Counted from the first letter of the stretch, positions 18,401-27,153 are shown. The stretch is 64,000 nt of DNA from Fibrobacter sp. UWH6 (GCF_900142465.1 NZ_FRAX01000006.1:62001-126000), one strand, 5' to 3'. Program-made: numbers and translations. The notes: a model not told the origin generated them from the letters alone.

Positions 18401-20028
18401 CTGATCCTGTTTCCAATGTGAAGAAAGACTACTACATAGAGATTGACCTGGATACTACGGGAATTCCCAGTTCCACTCTTTCTACTATGGGAACGGTGGA
18501 AAAGGCCAATATCCTTCTTGACGAAACGAAGGTGACCGAACGTACTCCTGTGAATGGCGATGTGGTGGTTCTCTCTTACAAGGAATCTTTTGCGGGTCGC
18601 GATTCTGTAACGGTTTCTTACGAGGTGGACAAGAACGGCGACATTATTAAGGTGCCGGTCATGAATTCGAAGGGCAAGTACGACTCTGTTGAAGTTTATA
18701 CGGTTTCTTACGAAACAGTCGTGAACGGCAGAACCGTAACCATTTCCTATAAGGCTGACGCAGCTACCGGAGCGGTTTTGCTGGTGGACGCCAATGGTAA
18801 CCTGATGACGGAAAGTGCCGCTTCGAAGAAGGACATTGATGCAGTCCCGTATACTGTATCTTATGACTATGTGGATGCCAACGGCAACTCCGTCAATATT
18901 GCCTACGGTGTCAATCGTAAGGGCGAACTGGTTCGTAGCGATGTTGGCGATATCGGCTATTCCGTTTCTTACACCTATGTCAACGTTTATGGCAATGGGG
19001 CTACCCAGTCCGTGTTCATTGTGCTAGACCGCGTTGGTCCCAAGGTTGAAATTACCTATCCTCAGACAGGTGATCTCGTCCGCGCAAACTTTGTAGAAGT
19101 AACCTGGAAGGTGAACGGCGTGGTGCAGGATACCCTGGTTCTCCAGAGTCTGGAAAAGGGTACCAATCCGATTATCCGTTTCTATAAGGATAAGGCCGGC
19201 AACATGGGTGCTGATACCGTCTGGGTTGTGATGAAGGACGCCAAGGATGTCGAGATTTCTGTTGAACAGCCTGTGGCTGTCGTGACCAAGGAAAAGGTCG
19301 AAGAATACTATGCCTCTAATCCTCCCAAACCTGGTGAAACCTTTGCTGTTAGTCTTCGCAATCCCTCTACCGGCAAGGAAGCGGAAACCCTGATCGGTGG
19401 CAGCTTCAAGAACGAAAATGGCAGCGGCAAGGTTCCCTACGAAGGCGTTGAAGAAGGAACTCACCTTGGTCCTACATTGGTCATGGACGTGAAGGTTCCT
19501 GTGGTTAGTGGCGTTGGTGGCCTGGCTACCTTGGATGACTTGGTCGGTTCTGATGGCCTTGTGGCCATTGAAGGTGTGAGTGCCGCAAACAGTGTAAAGC
19601 TGACGGTTAGTGATTACGTTAATCAGTACTGCGAAGACGGATTTGATTACGTCAATGCTTCCAACGCTAACCTGTACGACATCAAGATGGATGTGAAGAT
19701 CTGGGTGTACACGACCTTGGGCAACTTTGTGGATTACTATCGATTCACTCAGGAATTGAACGATCCTTCCTTTGCCAACGAGGCTGGCTTGCTTCAGATG
19801 TTCTTTGAACTGAAACCGGACAAGGATGGCTATGTGCGTGCTGAATCCGGCAAGCTGTTTGCTACGGGTGCCTATGTCTACAAGGTTGATGTTGGCATGA
19901 AGTCTGTTCTGAAGTGTACCTTGCCGCCGGTGAACGATCTTACTGCCAAGAAGAAGGGCGATATCATCAAGACTAGCGACGATATGCTGAAGTCCTTCGG
20001 CTACAAGCGTCCTGGCAACAAGAAGTAA
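15409..20028 (+). CDS. giant secreted multidomain protein with cadherin-like repeats (paralogue of 47298)
   Basis: 1,539 residues. ATG 15409 is chosen because GGAGG lies seven bases upstream; the frame is open further back but would include the ribosome site. Signal peptide about 1-24. Residues about 30-395 resemble a choice-of-anchor A-type region (GGPLVFGGSF ... LQGTFISGKTITIAQQARFAGQLIAK). A Calx-beta-like segment, a VCBS/cadherin-like segment (VVVTPVNDAP) and about three cadherin-like domains follow to about 920. About 1050-1210 hold VSY...GD/GN strand repeats. The last about 300 residues form a module shared with the other giant, containing an FlgD/T9SS-like strand pattern (LYDIKMDVKIWVY ... 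FATGAYVYKV) and ending DDMLKSFGYKRP. Probably surface-exposed; adhesion is an inference. Confidence 0.85.
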   Translation: MFLYDFRKIWLVLLVLGCCSASFAEGLPLEVLPFKFTKIAGDSASQTNAWNDLMKYKLWGTGLYEGDGIVGNGKNAGDGIVFDGGKIHITDSSGYVGSATGDFVMVNDVHSIGGPLVFGGSFKGGTGLDSILIGPSHFRGTFEASFNGRNNEFFAGMYCVEKGFVVNNNCDGEYYCATQGLRDTKATIGCDGAIPIDEDLDVPVVDYSFFDGMDADHYLKIDTVIHASSTTPNAYIDVPPGDIDDMYNIRVAGIRLENDKPLYVRMQKSGRLTRVFLDGGLEITNHSNIRVIQASDDSEWDRESRTWTTSDENLVSNKDYAGNLLFYTPEEINWTAGEKHLQGTFISGKTITIAQQARFAGQLIAKAIYVQFDFKAEDFRYVRFNPSVIDPTLFATVEFPESERDTVIPLKLNKKTQVKVTFDYCFSVSSETPVDGKISGALADASDFVGLTPICGDSLASAEIDVDSDTLDLKNQIKIHAKLDQFVEAYGTNNKEKFQLKISNLVGAVLKNASGEYVREGAFDMYIIDQDVVPVTRDTVIDAVEDSVFTFAADMFPYESPLDREMGGVVIEAVPAKGSLTYFGKTLTKSDVGRKIPADSLGQLKYVPVADKYGDSLSNYEYTTLKFAVYDSQNSVSSSDKKEGSKTLTVVVTPVNDAPITGPATFTISGHVINGGDKAILDGSISVKDVDDDTFTYAFDPDDPNFAVVDSLFVIDENTGKIHVKDGIELNENVSKSKYEINVIVSDKSASTGKDEDILTASSKVTIEIDFNNNPPTIMTDTVHVVENSKSGTSADSSLKSIDKDAGDTVKTYTLVGTSNWFEVSKSGVITVKEGAKIDYEKSKNETLTIQVCDEYNGCSEKNVVVAIVDVPNSKVKIVEGKNEQGEWPNPTTIYTNVPNIELSCTFDNSPSAEKCKEANLKDGCQYVTVEYDNPDLDGAARDSVKVCYSSAAPIVTVGAGDNEVVADNIYTIVESLDEDDANTYVNATKNKIHVTVSDPVSNVKKDYYIEIDLDTTGIPSSTLSTMGTVEKANILLDETKVTERTPVNGDVVVLSYKESFAGRDSVTVSYEVDKNGDIIKVPVMNSKGKYDSVEVYTVSYETVVNGRTVTISYKADAATGAVLLVDANGNLMTESAASKKDIDAVPYTVSYDYVDANGNSVNIAYGVNRKGELVRSDVGDIGYSVSYTYVNVYGNGATQSVFIVLDRVGPKVEITYPQTGDLVRANFVEVTWKVNGVVQDTLVLQSLEKGTNPIIRFYKDKAGNMGADTVWVVMKDAKDVEISVEQPVAVVTKEKVEEYYASNPPKPGETFAVSLRNPSTGKEAETLIGGSFKNENGSGKVPYEGVEEGTHLGPTLVMDVKVPVVSGVGGLATLDDLVGSDGLVAIEGVSAANSVKLTVSDYVNQYCEDGFDYVNASNANLYDIKMDVKIWVYTTLGNFVDYYRFTQELNDPSFANEAGLLQMFFELKPDKDGYVRAESGKLFATGAYVYKVDVGMKSVLKCTLPPVNDLTAKKKGDIIKTSDDMLKSFGYKRPGNKK

Positions 20029-20099
20029 TATTTGATATGGCTATGTTCTTTCAAAGTGTAGATGTAATATAACTATCTAAAAACTTTATCTTAGATACT

Positions 20100-20139
20100 T
20101 GGTCTAACCTAATTTTTGTTGGGTTAGACCATTTTTTTT
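20100..20139 (+). terminator. terminator of the 15409 giant gene
   Basis: Perfect 10-bp stem TGGTCTAACC/GGTTAGACCA then eight T, about 70 bases after the stop codon. Confidence 0.9.
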
Positions 20140-20157
20140 ATTTAAAAGTATGCGGAA

Positions 20158-20192
20158 ACAAAAATAAACGCCGCTTTGGAGCGGCGTTTATT
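20158..20192 (-). terminator. terminator of thrH
   Basis: 13-bp perfect stem AATAAACGCCGCT/AGCGGCGTTTATT with a 4-base loop and T-rich tail on the minus strand. Confidence 0.88.
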
Positions 20193-20211
20193 AGCAGTAA
20201 AGCCCTAATAA

Positions 20212-20829
20212 TTAAAGGGTGTCCTGGAACTTATGGAACTTTTCGAGGAGCTCTGCGTAAGTCTTGGTGGCTTCCAGCTGGGGGAACTGAGCGACGATGG
20301 AATCCGGTGCGCAGAAGAAGCAACCCTTGTCTGCCTGCTTCAGCATGCCGGTGTCGTTAAAGGAGTCGCCGCTGGCGAATACCTTGAAGTTCAGGTCTTG
20401 CAGGGACTTGACCACCTTGGTCTTCTGGTCGTTCAGGCGCAGGTGGTAACCCTTGATCATGTCATTTTCTACAACAAGGTTGTGGCAGAAAATGCTGGGC
20501 ATGCCCAGGTTCTTCATGATGGGGTAGGCGAATTCCTGGAAGGTGTCGCTGAGGATGATCACCTGGGCTTCGTCGCGGAGTGTGTCCATGAAATCGCGGG
20601 CGCCTTCCAGCAGGCCCAGGTTGGCGATTACATTCTGGATGTCGCTGAGCTTGATGCCTTCGCGTTCCAAAATCTTGATACGGCCCTTCATCAGAACGTC
20701 GTAGTCGGGAATGTCGCGGGTGGTCAGGCGCAGGTCGGCGATGCCGGTCTTTTCTGCAACGGCAATCCAGATTTCCGGAGCGAGAACGCCTTCAAGGTCC
20801 AGGGTGACGACACATTGTTTGGTAAACAT
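20212..20829 (-). CDS. thrH: phosphoserine phosphatase / homoserine phosphotransferase, ThrH type
   Basis: HAD-superfamily enzyme of 205 residues, the length of ThrH. In the family it dephosphorylates phosphoserine and can transfer phosphate to homoserine, bridging serine and threonine synthesis. Motif 1 is DLEGVLAPEIW with the nucleophile Asp, which is ThrH-specific wording. DIPDYDVLMKGRI and ILSDTFQEFA (motif 2) follow, then DQKTKVVK (motif 3 Lys) and ASGDSFNDTGML (motif 4). AAGGA precedes ATG 20829. It is followed on the same strand by its terminator. Confidence 0.93.
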   Translation of the reverse strand: MFTKQCVVTLDLEGVLAPEIWIAVAEKTGIADLRLTTRDIPDYDVLMKGRIKILEREGIKLSDIQNVIANLGLLEGARDFMDTLRDEAQVIILSDTFQEFAYPIMKNLGMPSIFCHNLVVENDMIKGYHLRLNDQKTKVVKSLQDLNFKVFASGDSFNDTGMLKQADKGCFFCAPDSIVAQFPQLEATKTYAELLEKFHKFQDTL

Positions 20830-20849
20830 ATTAATCCTTCGGATTGACG

Positions 20850-21731
20850 TTAATTCTTTTTACGGCTGGCGATGATTTCGCGCAGGTCGTTCAGGGTGAT
20901 CTTATACTTGTTGCGGCAGAAGTCGCAGGTGACGTCCAGGTCTTCGCCGTCTTTTTCCAGATCTTCCAGGTCATTGAGGGGGAGGGTCGCTACGGTACCC
21001 ACCATGCGTTCCTGGCTGCAGGGGCAGTAGGCCTTGGGTTCAATTTCCTTGACGATGTCGATTTCGTAGGGGCCGCGGAGCTGGTCCAGCAGTTCATCCA
21101 GGTCAAAGCCTTCGGCCTTGGTCATGTCCTTGAAGGTGGGCAGGTTCTGGATGATCACTTCAATCAGGTTGATGTCCTTGTCTTCAAGATCCGGAAAGGC
21201 TTCGATGTAGAAACCGGCGGCGTAGTCCAGTTTGCTGGGGTCTTCTTTATTGAAATTGGCTTCGATACCCACAGCGGAACGTACCTGTTCGGACTGCAAG
21301 AGGTAGCTGGCCAGATTCTGACCCATAGAAACGGAGGGGGCCTCGATAATGCTTTCGTGAACGCGCTTGCCCTGTTCGTTCAGCTTGACCACCTTGACGG
21401 TCTGGGGAACGAGTGCGGGTTCGTTGCCGCCGATGGCCTGCAGTTCGCTCTGCGGAATCATGGCGCGGATCAAACCCTGGGGAGTGGAGTCTGACTGGAT
21501 GCAGGTGATTTCGCCACCAAAGCTGGTGGTGAAACTTACGGTGCCGGGGAACTTGAGGCCTGCGCTCAAAAAGAGGCTGGCGATGGAGTTCTCGGCCATG
21601 AGCTTGAGGGCGTAACCCTTGGCGTCATGCTGCTTGCCGATGGTGTTCATGGTCTTGGTCAGGTCAACCACAATCAGGCGGAAGGGAGTCTTCTTGCCTG
21701 TGGCGCGGATAATGCGATCTTGAAAATTCAT
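20850..21731 (-). CDS. hslO: redox-regulated chaperone Hsp33
   Basis: Holdase that binds unfolding proteins under oxidative stress. From ATG 21731 it has 293 residues, the usual length. The start MNFQDRIIRATGKKTPFRLIVVDLT matches Hsp33; an upstream GTG would place codons inside the preceding terminator. The redox switch is CPCSQERM and, further on, CDFCRNKY, the expected CxC...CxxC zinc site; the linker region ENSIASLFLSAGLKFPGTV is also recognisable. TAAATTTG ends exactly five bases before the ATG and no ribosome site is present, so the mRNA is probably leaderless. thrH follows 20 bases downstream on the same strand. Confidence 0.93.
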   Translation of the reverse strand: MNFQDRIIRATGKKTPFRLIVVDLTKTMNTIGKQHDAKGYALKLMAENSIASLFLSAGLKFPGTVSFTTSFGGEITCIQSDSTPQGLIRAMIPQSELQAIGGNEPALVPQTVKVVKLNEQGKRVHESIIEAPSVSMGQNLASYLLQSEQVRSAVGIEANFNKEDPSKLDYAAGFYIEAFPDLEDKDINLIEVIIQNLPTFKDMTKAEGFDLDELLDQLRGPYEIDIVKEIEPKAYCPCSQERMVGTVATLPLNDLEDLEKDGEDLDVTCDFCRNKYKITLNDLREIIASRKKN

Positions 21732-21746
21732 AGGGCCAAATTTAGT

Positions 21747-21776
21747 AAAAAAGCCCCAAGGTTTCACCTTGGAGCT
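21747..21776 (-). terminator. terminator of the DJ-1 gene
   Basis: Stem CCAAGG/CCTTGG with an outer AGC/GCT pair and six T on the minus strand, just ahead of the hslO promoter box. Confidence 0.8.
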
Positions 21777-21832
21777 GTCGCAAACTGAGCCGTTTCAAAG
21801 GCCTGCGCTTCGGTGGAGCGCGCCCCGAAGTT

Positions 21833-22396
21833 TTAGCGGGCTACCACCTGCTTGCGGATCTTTTCGGAGGTTTCGCGGTTGGCTGCCTGGGCCAGGCATT
21901 CAAAGGCGAATTCTTCGGCGGTACCGGCGCCGCGGCTGGTAATGATGTTGCCATCGACGACTACGCGGTCGGTAAGGAACTGCTTGCAGTCCAGTTCCAC
22001 TTCGCAGCCCGGGAAGCAAGTACACTTGCGGGTCTTGAGGAGACCTGCCTTGGAAAGAACCAGCGGGGCGGCGCAGATGGCGAAAATCCACTTGCCTTTG
22101 GAATCAAAGTCGCGCAGGACGTCGGCAACGGCTGGGTCAGCCTTCAGGTTCTGAACGCCGGGGCCGCCACCGGGGAGGCAGACTGCATCGAAGTCGGCGA
22201 GGCTAGCTGCGGCTCCTGCCATCACGTCTTTCAAGAGAACGTTTGCCTTGATGGCCAGACCATGGGCGCCTACAACTTCCAGGCTATCGCTGATGGAAGC
22301 CAAAGTCACATTCAGACCGCCACGCTGCCAGTAGTCAAAAGGAGTAACGAATTCGGTTTCTTCAAAACCGTTAGCCATCAAGAAAAGAACGTTCAT
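21833..22396 (-). CDS. DJ-1/PfpI family protein
   Basis: 187 residues from ATG 22396, supported by GAGGT upstream. DJ-1 fold markers: MNVLFLMANGFEETEFVTPFDYWQR, with the conserved Glu near the active-site Cys, and IFAICAAPLVLSKAG with the nucleophilic Cys at the elbow. Relatives include deglycase/stress proteins (YajL, DJ-1) and glutamine amidotransferase-like chaperones; the ICAAP form is nearer YajL/DJ-1 than PfpI protease. It is alone, with its own terminator, downstream of a 445-base non-coding region. Confidence 0.9.
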   Translation of the reverse strand: MNVLFLMANGFEETEFVTPFDYWQRGGLNVTLASISDSLEVVGAHGLAIKANVLLKDVMAGAAASLADFDAVCLPGGGPGVQNLKADPAVADVLRDFDSKGKWIFAICAAPLVLSKAGLLKTRKCTCFPGCEVELDCKQFLTDRVVVDGNIITSRGAGTAEEFAFECLAQAANRETSEKIRKQVVAR

Positions 22397-22540
22397 AAAT
22401 ACCTCGTTGTTTGCGGGTTCCATCTAGAGGGGGCCGAAGACCATGCGTTTCTTAGGTTTGTAGGAGTGGAATCCAATTTTTTCACAATATAACAAGAAAT
22501 GAATCTAATCGGAGTGAAAGTGGTGTCTTTTCGGCAAAAT

Positions 22541-22760
22541 GGGTTACTAAATATGTTTGAAGATGTGTTTTAGTAACCCCTTTTTTGAATAAATTAAACA
22601 AAAAGTGCTGGTGAAAGGAGCTTTTCCTGTGTGAGGCTCTTATTGTGGGTTACTAAAATTGATGTGTAAAGGACTTTAGTAACCTTTTAAAGAGAAAATG
22701 TTGTAGATAAACTAAATATTGGGTTACCAAAACGTTGAAAATGGTTTGTTTAGTAACCCC
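22541..22760. repeat. three GGGTTACTAAA inverted repeats
   Basis: This fills most of the gap 22397-22841, which holds no convincing gene. Palindrome 1 (22541-22580) has perfect 11-bp arms GGGTTACTAAA/TTTAGTAACCC. Palindrome 2 (22647-22684) has 10-bp arms. Palindrome 3 (22721-22760) has one change (GGGTTACCAAA). Each plus-strand hairpin is followed by 4-6 T. Arms are conserved while loops differ, implying selection on the arms. Function unknown. Confidence 0.85.
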
Positions 22761-22800
22761 TTTTGTAAAAATACGCTCAAAGATGGGGGGCGGTTGTGTT

Positions 22801-22839
22801 TTCCGGTGACACGCGGAGGGGCGCTCAGGATGACACGCG
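22801..22839. repeat. REP-like element next to sufB 3' end
   Basis: GTGACACGCGGAGGGGCG then CTCAGGATGACACGCG: two GACACGCG phrases, sharing the CAGGATGACA theme of dispersed repeats elsewhere in the window. It ends three bases from the sufB stop. Confidence 0.45.
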
Positions 22840-22841
22840 AG

Positions 22842-24257
22842 TTACCCCACGCTGTGTTCCAGCTTCAATGTCAGAAGCTGGCGGGCTTCGGTGGCGAATT
22901 CGCCGGGGAGTTCCTTGAACACGTCCTTACAGAAACCGCCTACCATGGCCTGAATGGCGTCTTCGCGCTTGATGCCGCGACTCTCGAAATAGAACAGCTG
23001 GTCTTCGCTGATGCGGCTGGTGGTGGCTTCGTGTTCCGTCTGTGCGGTGGGGTTTGCCACCGTGATATACGGGAACGTATGGGCGGCGCTCTTGTCACCA
23101 ACCAGCATGCTGTCGCACTGGGTGTAGTTGCGGGCGCCTGCGGCTCCCTTACGGATAGAAACCTCGCCGCGGTAGGCGTTGCTGGAGCAGTCGGCGCTGA
23201 TACCCTTAGAAATAATGGTGCTCCTGGTGTTCTTACCGATGTGGATCATCTTGGTGCCGGTATCGGCCTGCATGTGTCCGTTGGTAAGGGCAACGCTGTA
23301 GAATTCGCCTACGGAGTTGTCGCCAACCAGAACGCAGCTGGGGTACTTCCAGGTGATGGCGGAGCCGGTTTCTACCTGGGTCCAGCTGATGCGGCTGTTC
23401 TTGCCGGCGCACTTGCCGCGCTTGGTCACGAAGTTATAGACGCCACCAGCACCAGTTTCGCGATCGCCGGCGTACCAGTTCTGCACGGTGCTGTACTTAA
23501 TCTTGGCGTTTTCGTTGGCTACCAGTTCTACGATAGCGGAATGGAGCTGCTTGCTAGAGAATTCAGGAGCGGTGCAGCCTTCCAGGTAGCTGACTTCGGC
23601 ATTGTCGTCGGCGATAATCAGGGTGCGTTCGAACTGGCCTGCTTCCTTGTTGTTGATGCGGAAGTAGGTGGACAGGTCCATGGGGCACTTGACGCCTGCG
23701 GGAATGTAGACGAAACTTCCGTCGCCAAAGACGGCGCTGTTCAGGGCGGCAAAGTAGTTGTCGCCTGCGGGGACCACGCTACCCAGGTACTGTTCAATCA
23801 GTTCCGGATATTCCTTGATGGCGTCGGAAATACTGCAGAAGATAATGCCCATTTCCATGAGCTTCTTCTTGTGGCTTGTATAAATGCTGACGGAGTCGAA
23901 CACGGCGTCCACGGCTACGTTGGCCAGGCGCTTCTGTTCGTCCAGGGGAATTCCCAGCTTTTCGAAGGTGGCCAGAAGTTCCGGGTCCACGTCTTCGATC
24001 TTTTCGTGGGATTTCTTGTTCTTGGGAGCGGAATAATAGACGATGTCCTGCAAATCTACAGGTTCAAAATTCAGTTCGCCCCACTTGGGCTGCTCCATGG
24101 TCAAGAGCTTTTCGTAGGCCTTCAGGCGGAAGTCCAGCATGAACTGAGGTTCGCCACGGAGAGCGCTGGCACGGCGGATGACATCTTCGTTAAGACCCTT
24201 TTCAAAAGCCTCGTTCTCGATATCAGTCACAAAACCATACTTGTAATTTTCGCTCAT
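22842..24257 (-). CDS. sufB: Fe-S cluster scaffold SufB
   Basis: Core scaffold subunit of the SUF iron-sulfur assembly complex SufBC2D; cytoplasmic. 471 residues from ATG 24257. Hallmarks: GYGFVTDIE-type N-terminus ([17 protein letters not shown]), [77 protein letters not shown] and the C-terminal [23 protein letters not shown]19-TATATTTG promoter lies at 24291-24320. sufC and sufD are not adjacent, which is unusual; they must be elsewhere. It is divergent from the phosphatase lipoprotein. Confidence 0.97.
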   Translation of the reverse strand: MSENYKYGFVTDIENEAFEKGLNEDVIRRASALRGEPQFMLDFRLKAYEKLLTMEQPKWGELNFEPVDLQDIVYYSAPKNKKSHEKIEDVDPELLATFEKLGIPLDEQKRLANVAVDAVFDSVSIYTSHKKKLMEMGIIFCSISDAIKEYPELIEQYLGSVVPAGDNYFAALNSAVFGDGSFVYIPAGVKCPMDLSTYFRINNKEAGQFERTLIIADDNAEVSYLEGCTAPEFSSKQLHSAIVELVANENAKIKYSTVQNWYAGDRETGAGGVYNFVTKRGKCAGKNSRISWTQVETGSAITWKYPSCVLVGDNSVGEFYSVALTNGHMQADTGTKMIHIGKNTRSTIISKGISADCSSNAYRGEVSIRKGAAGARNYTQCDSMLVGDKSAAHTFPYITVANPTAQTEHEATTSRISEDQLFYFESRGIKREDAIQAMVGGFCKDVFKELPGEFATEARQLLTLKLEHSVG

Positions 24258-24355
24258 GATCAACCTACGTTCTTTATAAAATTAGCGGCTCAAATATACA
24301 AAAATTAAAAAAGTGGAAAATCTTGAAAAAGATCATCTTACTATATTGGAACATT

Positions 24356-25396
24356 ATGATGAAGAAATTTTTATTGCCCATTTCTATAGCCGCCATGCTC
24401 TTTAGTGCATGTGGTAGTGATAGTTCCAATGATTCTGGTGTGGCCGTCAATCCGCCTGCCGATGATCCGCAGACTCCTCCCATAGAAACCCCGGTTAATC
24501 CGGCCAGCTCTGCCACGGTTGGTGATGATCCCAACTCGCAGCCCATTGAATCTTCTGCCTCGCTGGAAATTTCTTCTGCATCCGAGATGCCTCTGGATAC
24601 TTCCTTTGTGCCCGAGGGCGATACCTCTTCTATCAGCGGCATTACCGGTAACGATATGCCCTTCGAAATCCTGACTGAAGAAATCGAAAAGGACCGTCAG
24701 TATGTCGCTGCTTCGGCCATTACCGATTACGAAACGGTTCAGTCTGTTTATGAAAGCCTGGAAGAGGGCGACAAGGTTGCCTTTGTCATTCGTCATGGAC
24801 GTCGCGAAAGTGGTGTCGGTGTTGAATCCAAGCTGACCGAGGCCGGTATCGAACAGTCTCAGCGCCTGGGCGGTTTTTTGGCCAGTTCCGAAGCTTTCTC
24901 TTATGGTCATACCGATTTCGTGCGTACTCGCAGTACCGCAATCAACATTGCCTACGGTCGTGGTGAAGATACGACCAGCTTCCAGTCTGTCATTACCAAT
25001 CGCCTGGTGGCCAGCACCTACATCAAGGACATGGAACTTTTTGAACAGTACAAGAAGGATTCTACCGCCAGTATTAATGAAGGTGAAGTATACTCCCAGT
25101 GGGCCTTCGATGGTTTGCTGACCTCTGCCTTCTATGACCTGGAAGCCCGTGCCGTTCAGACGATTGTGCAGGGAATCATTCCCAACATGTCTGAAACCAA
25201 CCGTGTGAATATCTTTATTAGCCACGATATGTTCCTGATGCCCTTGATGATTTACGTCTCTGACCGTAAGATTGATCGTTTGCGCTACCATGTTTCCAAA
25301 AAGGGTGTGTACTACCTAGATGGCGTGGCCGTAGTTATCAAGGCTAACGGAGAACGTCGCTACCACGTTGTGAACGGCATTGAATTTGGAACCTAA
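24356..25396 (+). CDS. lipoprotein with histidine phosphatase domain
   Basis: 346 residues. Lipoprotein signal MMKKFLLPISIAAMLFSACG (lipobox FSA-C), then a Pro/Ser/Asp-rich linker of about 85 residues. The histidine phosphatase domain (about 130-340) has KVAFVIRHGRRESG with the RHG motif, LTEAGIEQSQRLGGFLA, FVRTRSTAINIAYGRG and a second catalytic His in IFISHDMFLMPL. It probably acts on the outer membrane or surface; substrate unknown. ATG 24356 follows TATATTGG by six bases with only a poor GGA upstream; ATG 24359 is an equally possible start. An earlier TTG (24323) would precede the signal peptide and is disfavoured. Confidence 0.83.
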   Translation: MMKKFLLPISIAAMLFSACGSDSSNDSGVAVNPPADDPQTPPIETPVNPASSATVGDDPNSQPIESSASLEISSASEMPLDTSFVPEGDTSSISGITGNDMPFEILTEEIEKDRQYVAASAITDYETVQSVYESLEEGDKVAFVIRHGRRESGVGVESKLTEAGIEQSQRLGGFLASSEAFSYGHTDFVRTRSTAINIAYGRGEDTTSFQSVITNRLVASTYIKDMELFEQYKKDSTASINEGEVYSQWAFDGLLTSAFYDLEARAVQTIVQGIIPNMSETNRVNIFISHDMFLMPLMIYVSDRKIDRLRYHVSKKGVYYLDGVAVVIKANGERRYHVVNGIEFGT

Positions 25397-25417
25397 GAAA
25401 TCTGCGGGTTATTGAAA

Positions 25418-26827
25418 ATGAATCAAAGAGAAAATTTTAAATCTCGTCTTGGCTTTATTTTGATTGCGGCGGGTTGCGCCATTGGTATCGGTAATGTTTG
25501 GCGTTTCCCCTTCATTACGGGCCAGTACGGTGGTGCCGCATTCATCCTGATCTACTTGTTCTTCCTGGTGATCTTGGGCTTGCCCGCCCTCATTGCCGAA
25601 TTTGCTGTCGGTCGTGCCAGTAAGCGCGGTATCGGCCGATCTTTCGAAGAACTGGAACCTGCCGGTTCCAAGTGGCATATTGCCAAGTATCCCATGATCG
25701 TCGGTGACTACCTGCTGATGATGTTCTACACCACGGTGAGCGGCTGGATGATGTACTACTTCTACCACATGGCGGTGGAAGGGGATATTCATGGCCTGTC
25801 TCCTGAACAGGTGGGTGAACGATTCGGCACCATGTTGGGGAATCCCAGCGTGCAGGTGGGCTGGATGGCTATTGCTACCATTCTCGGTCTGGGAATCGTT
25901 TCTCTGGGCTTGCAGAAGGGCGTGGAACGTGTAACCAAGAGCATGATGTCTATGCTTTTCGTGATCATGATTATTCTTGCCATCCGCGCTGTGACCTTGC
26001 CCGGTGCTGAAGAAGGCCTCAAGTTCTACTTGCTCCCGGACTTTGCCCGTCTGCAGCAGCAGGGCGTTACCGAAGTAATCTTTGCCGCCATGGGACAGGC
26101 TTTCTTTACCTTGAGTATCGGTATCGGTTCCATGTCCATCTTCGGAAGCTACATCGGCAAGAAGCATACCCTAGCCAAGGAAGCGGTGAATATCTGCGTC
26201 CTGGATACGGTGGTGGCCTTGCTTGCCGGTTTGATCATTATTCCCAGCTGCTTCGCTTTCAATGTGGAACCGGGTGCTGGTCCTGGCCTTGTGTTCGTGA
26301 CTCTGCCCAACATCTTTAGCCAGATGCCTGCGGGTCGCTGGTGCGGTGTGGCCTTCTTCCTGTTCATGAGCTTTGCCGCCCTGAGTACCTTGGTGGCCGT
26401 GTTCGAAAACATCATCTCTTTCTGGATGGACCTGAAGGGTTACGACCGCAAGAAGGTGGTGAAGTGGAACATTCTGGCGATTATCGTTCTTTCCTTGCCT
26501 TGTGCTTTGGGCTTTAACGTGCTTTCTGGCTTTCAGCCCTTTGGTGCTGGCAGCGGCGTTCTCGACCTGGAAGACTTTATCGTTTCTAACACCTTGCTGC
26601 CTCTCGGTAGCTTGTTCTTCGTGGTGTTCTGCAACTTCCGTTACGGCTGGGGCCAGAAGAATTTCTACGATGAAGTCAATACCGGTAGTGGTATGAAACT
26701 TCCCGTAAACGGGATTGTCCGTTTTTACATCAAGTGGATTCTGCCCTTGATCGTGCTGGTCATTTTCATTATGGGTTACATCCAGAAGTTCGCTCCGGAT
26801 TTCTACAACCAGATTCTTGGTAAGTAG
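25418..26827 (+). CDS. neurotransmitter:sodium symporter (NSS/SNF family) transporter
   Basis: Sodium-coupled transporter with the LeuT fold, 469 residues and about 11-12 membrane helices. TM1 contains AAGCAIGIGNVWRFPFITGQYGG, the Na+/substrate unwound segment of the family, and TM6 matches GQAFFTLSIGIGSM. Bacterial members import amino acids such as leucine, tryptophan or tyrosine; the substrate cannot be read here. Length is short by one C-terminal helix compared with animal members but normal for bacteria. It follows the lipoprotein gene by 21 bases, so the two may be co-transcribed. ATG 25418 is preferred to TTG 25412. Confidence 0.92.
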   Translation: MNQRENFKSRLGFILIAAGCAIGIGNVWRFPFITGQYGGAAFILIYLFFLVILGLPALIAEFAVGRASKRGIGRSFEELEPAGSKWHIAKYPMIVGDYLLMMFYTTVSGWMMYYFYHMAVEGDIHGLSPEQVGERFGTMLGNPSVQVGWMAIATILGLGIVSLGLQKGVERVTKSMMSMLFVIMIILAIRAVTLPGAEEGLKFYLLPDFARLQQQGVTEVIFAAMGQAFFTLSIGIGSMSIFGSYIGKKHTLAKEAVNICVLDTVVALLAGLIIIPSCFAFNVEPGAGPGLVFVTLPNIFSQMPAGRWCGVAFFLFMSFAALSTLVAVFENIISFWMDLKGYDRKKVVKWNILAIIVLSLPCALGFNVLSGFQPFGAGSGVLDLEDFIVSNTLLPLGSLFFVVFCNFRYGWGQKNFYDEVNTGSGMKLPVNGIVRFYIKWILPLIVLVIFIMGYIQKFAPDFYNQILGK

Positions 26828-26874
26828 TTTTGCAGGCTGTTAAAGTCTAACTGATAAATGATCGACAAATAAGT

Positions 26875-26904
26875 CCGGCGGGTAAAACCGTCGGTCTTTT
26901 TTTT
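26875..26904 (+). terminator. terminator of the NSS transporter gene
   Basis: 7-bp stem CCGGCGG/CCGTCGG (one G-U pair) with loop GTAAAA, then TCTTTTTTTT. Confidence 0.85.
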
Positions 26905-26979
26905 GTATATAAAATTGTCAGAAATTGACGCGAATGTAAACCTATATTTGTACACGTAAAAAAGAAAAAAGGATTAACT

Positions 26980-27147
26980 ATGCACAATATTCTGAACATC
27001 CAGCGCAACAACACTCTCTTCGGTCTTCTTCTGGCAGCAGCTCCCGCTGTTTTCTGTGCAATGCTGGTGGGGGCCGGCAGTGTCGTGGCTGCAGCCGCTG
27101 TTACCGTAGCTTACCTGAGCGTTCTTGTGGGCGAACGGATCGATTAA
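26980..27147 (+). CDS. 55-residue small membrane protein
   Basis: ATG 26980 with AAGGA seven bases upstream; TATATTTG at about 26943-26950 is a likely promoter box. The product begins MHNILNIQRNN and then has one or two hydrophobic segments rich in Ala, Val and Leu (about 14-50) before GERID. This looks like a single-pass or hairpin inner-membrane peptide. No family recognised. It lies tail to tail with topB, six bases apart. Confidence 0.6.
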   Translation: MHNILNIQRNNTLFGLLLAAAPAVFCAMLVGAGSVVAAAAVTVAYLSVLVGERID

Positions 27148-27153
27148 GGTTTG

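Noticed and set aside
22499-22573. Short plus-strand peptide frame starting MNLIGVKVV ahead of the palindromes
   Set aside because: 24 codons with no convincing ribosome site, and its end lies inside the first palindrome; not enough to call a gene.
22719-24308. Plus-strand open frame of 529 codons opposite sufB
   Set aside because: SufB motifs are unambiguous on the minus strand; the plus frame is a shadow of its codon bias.
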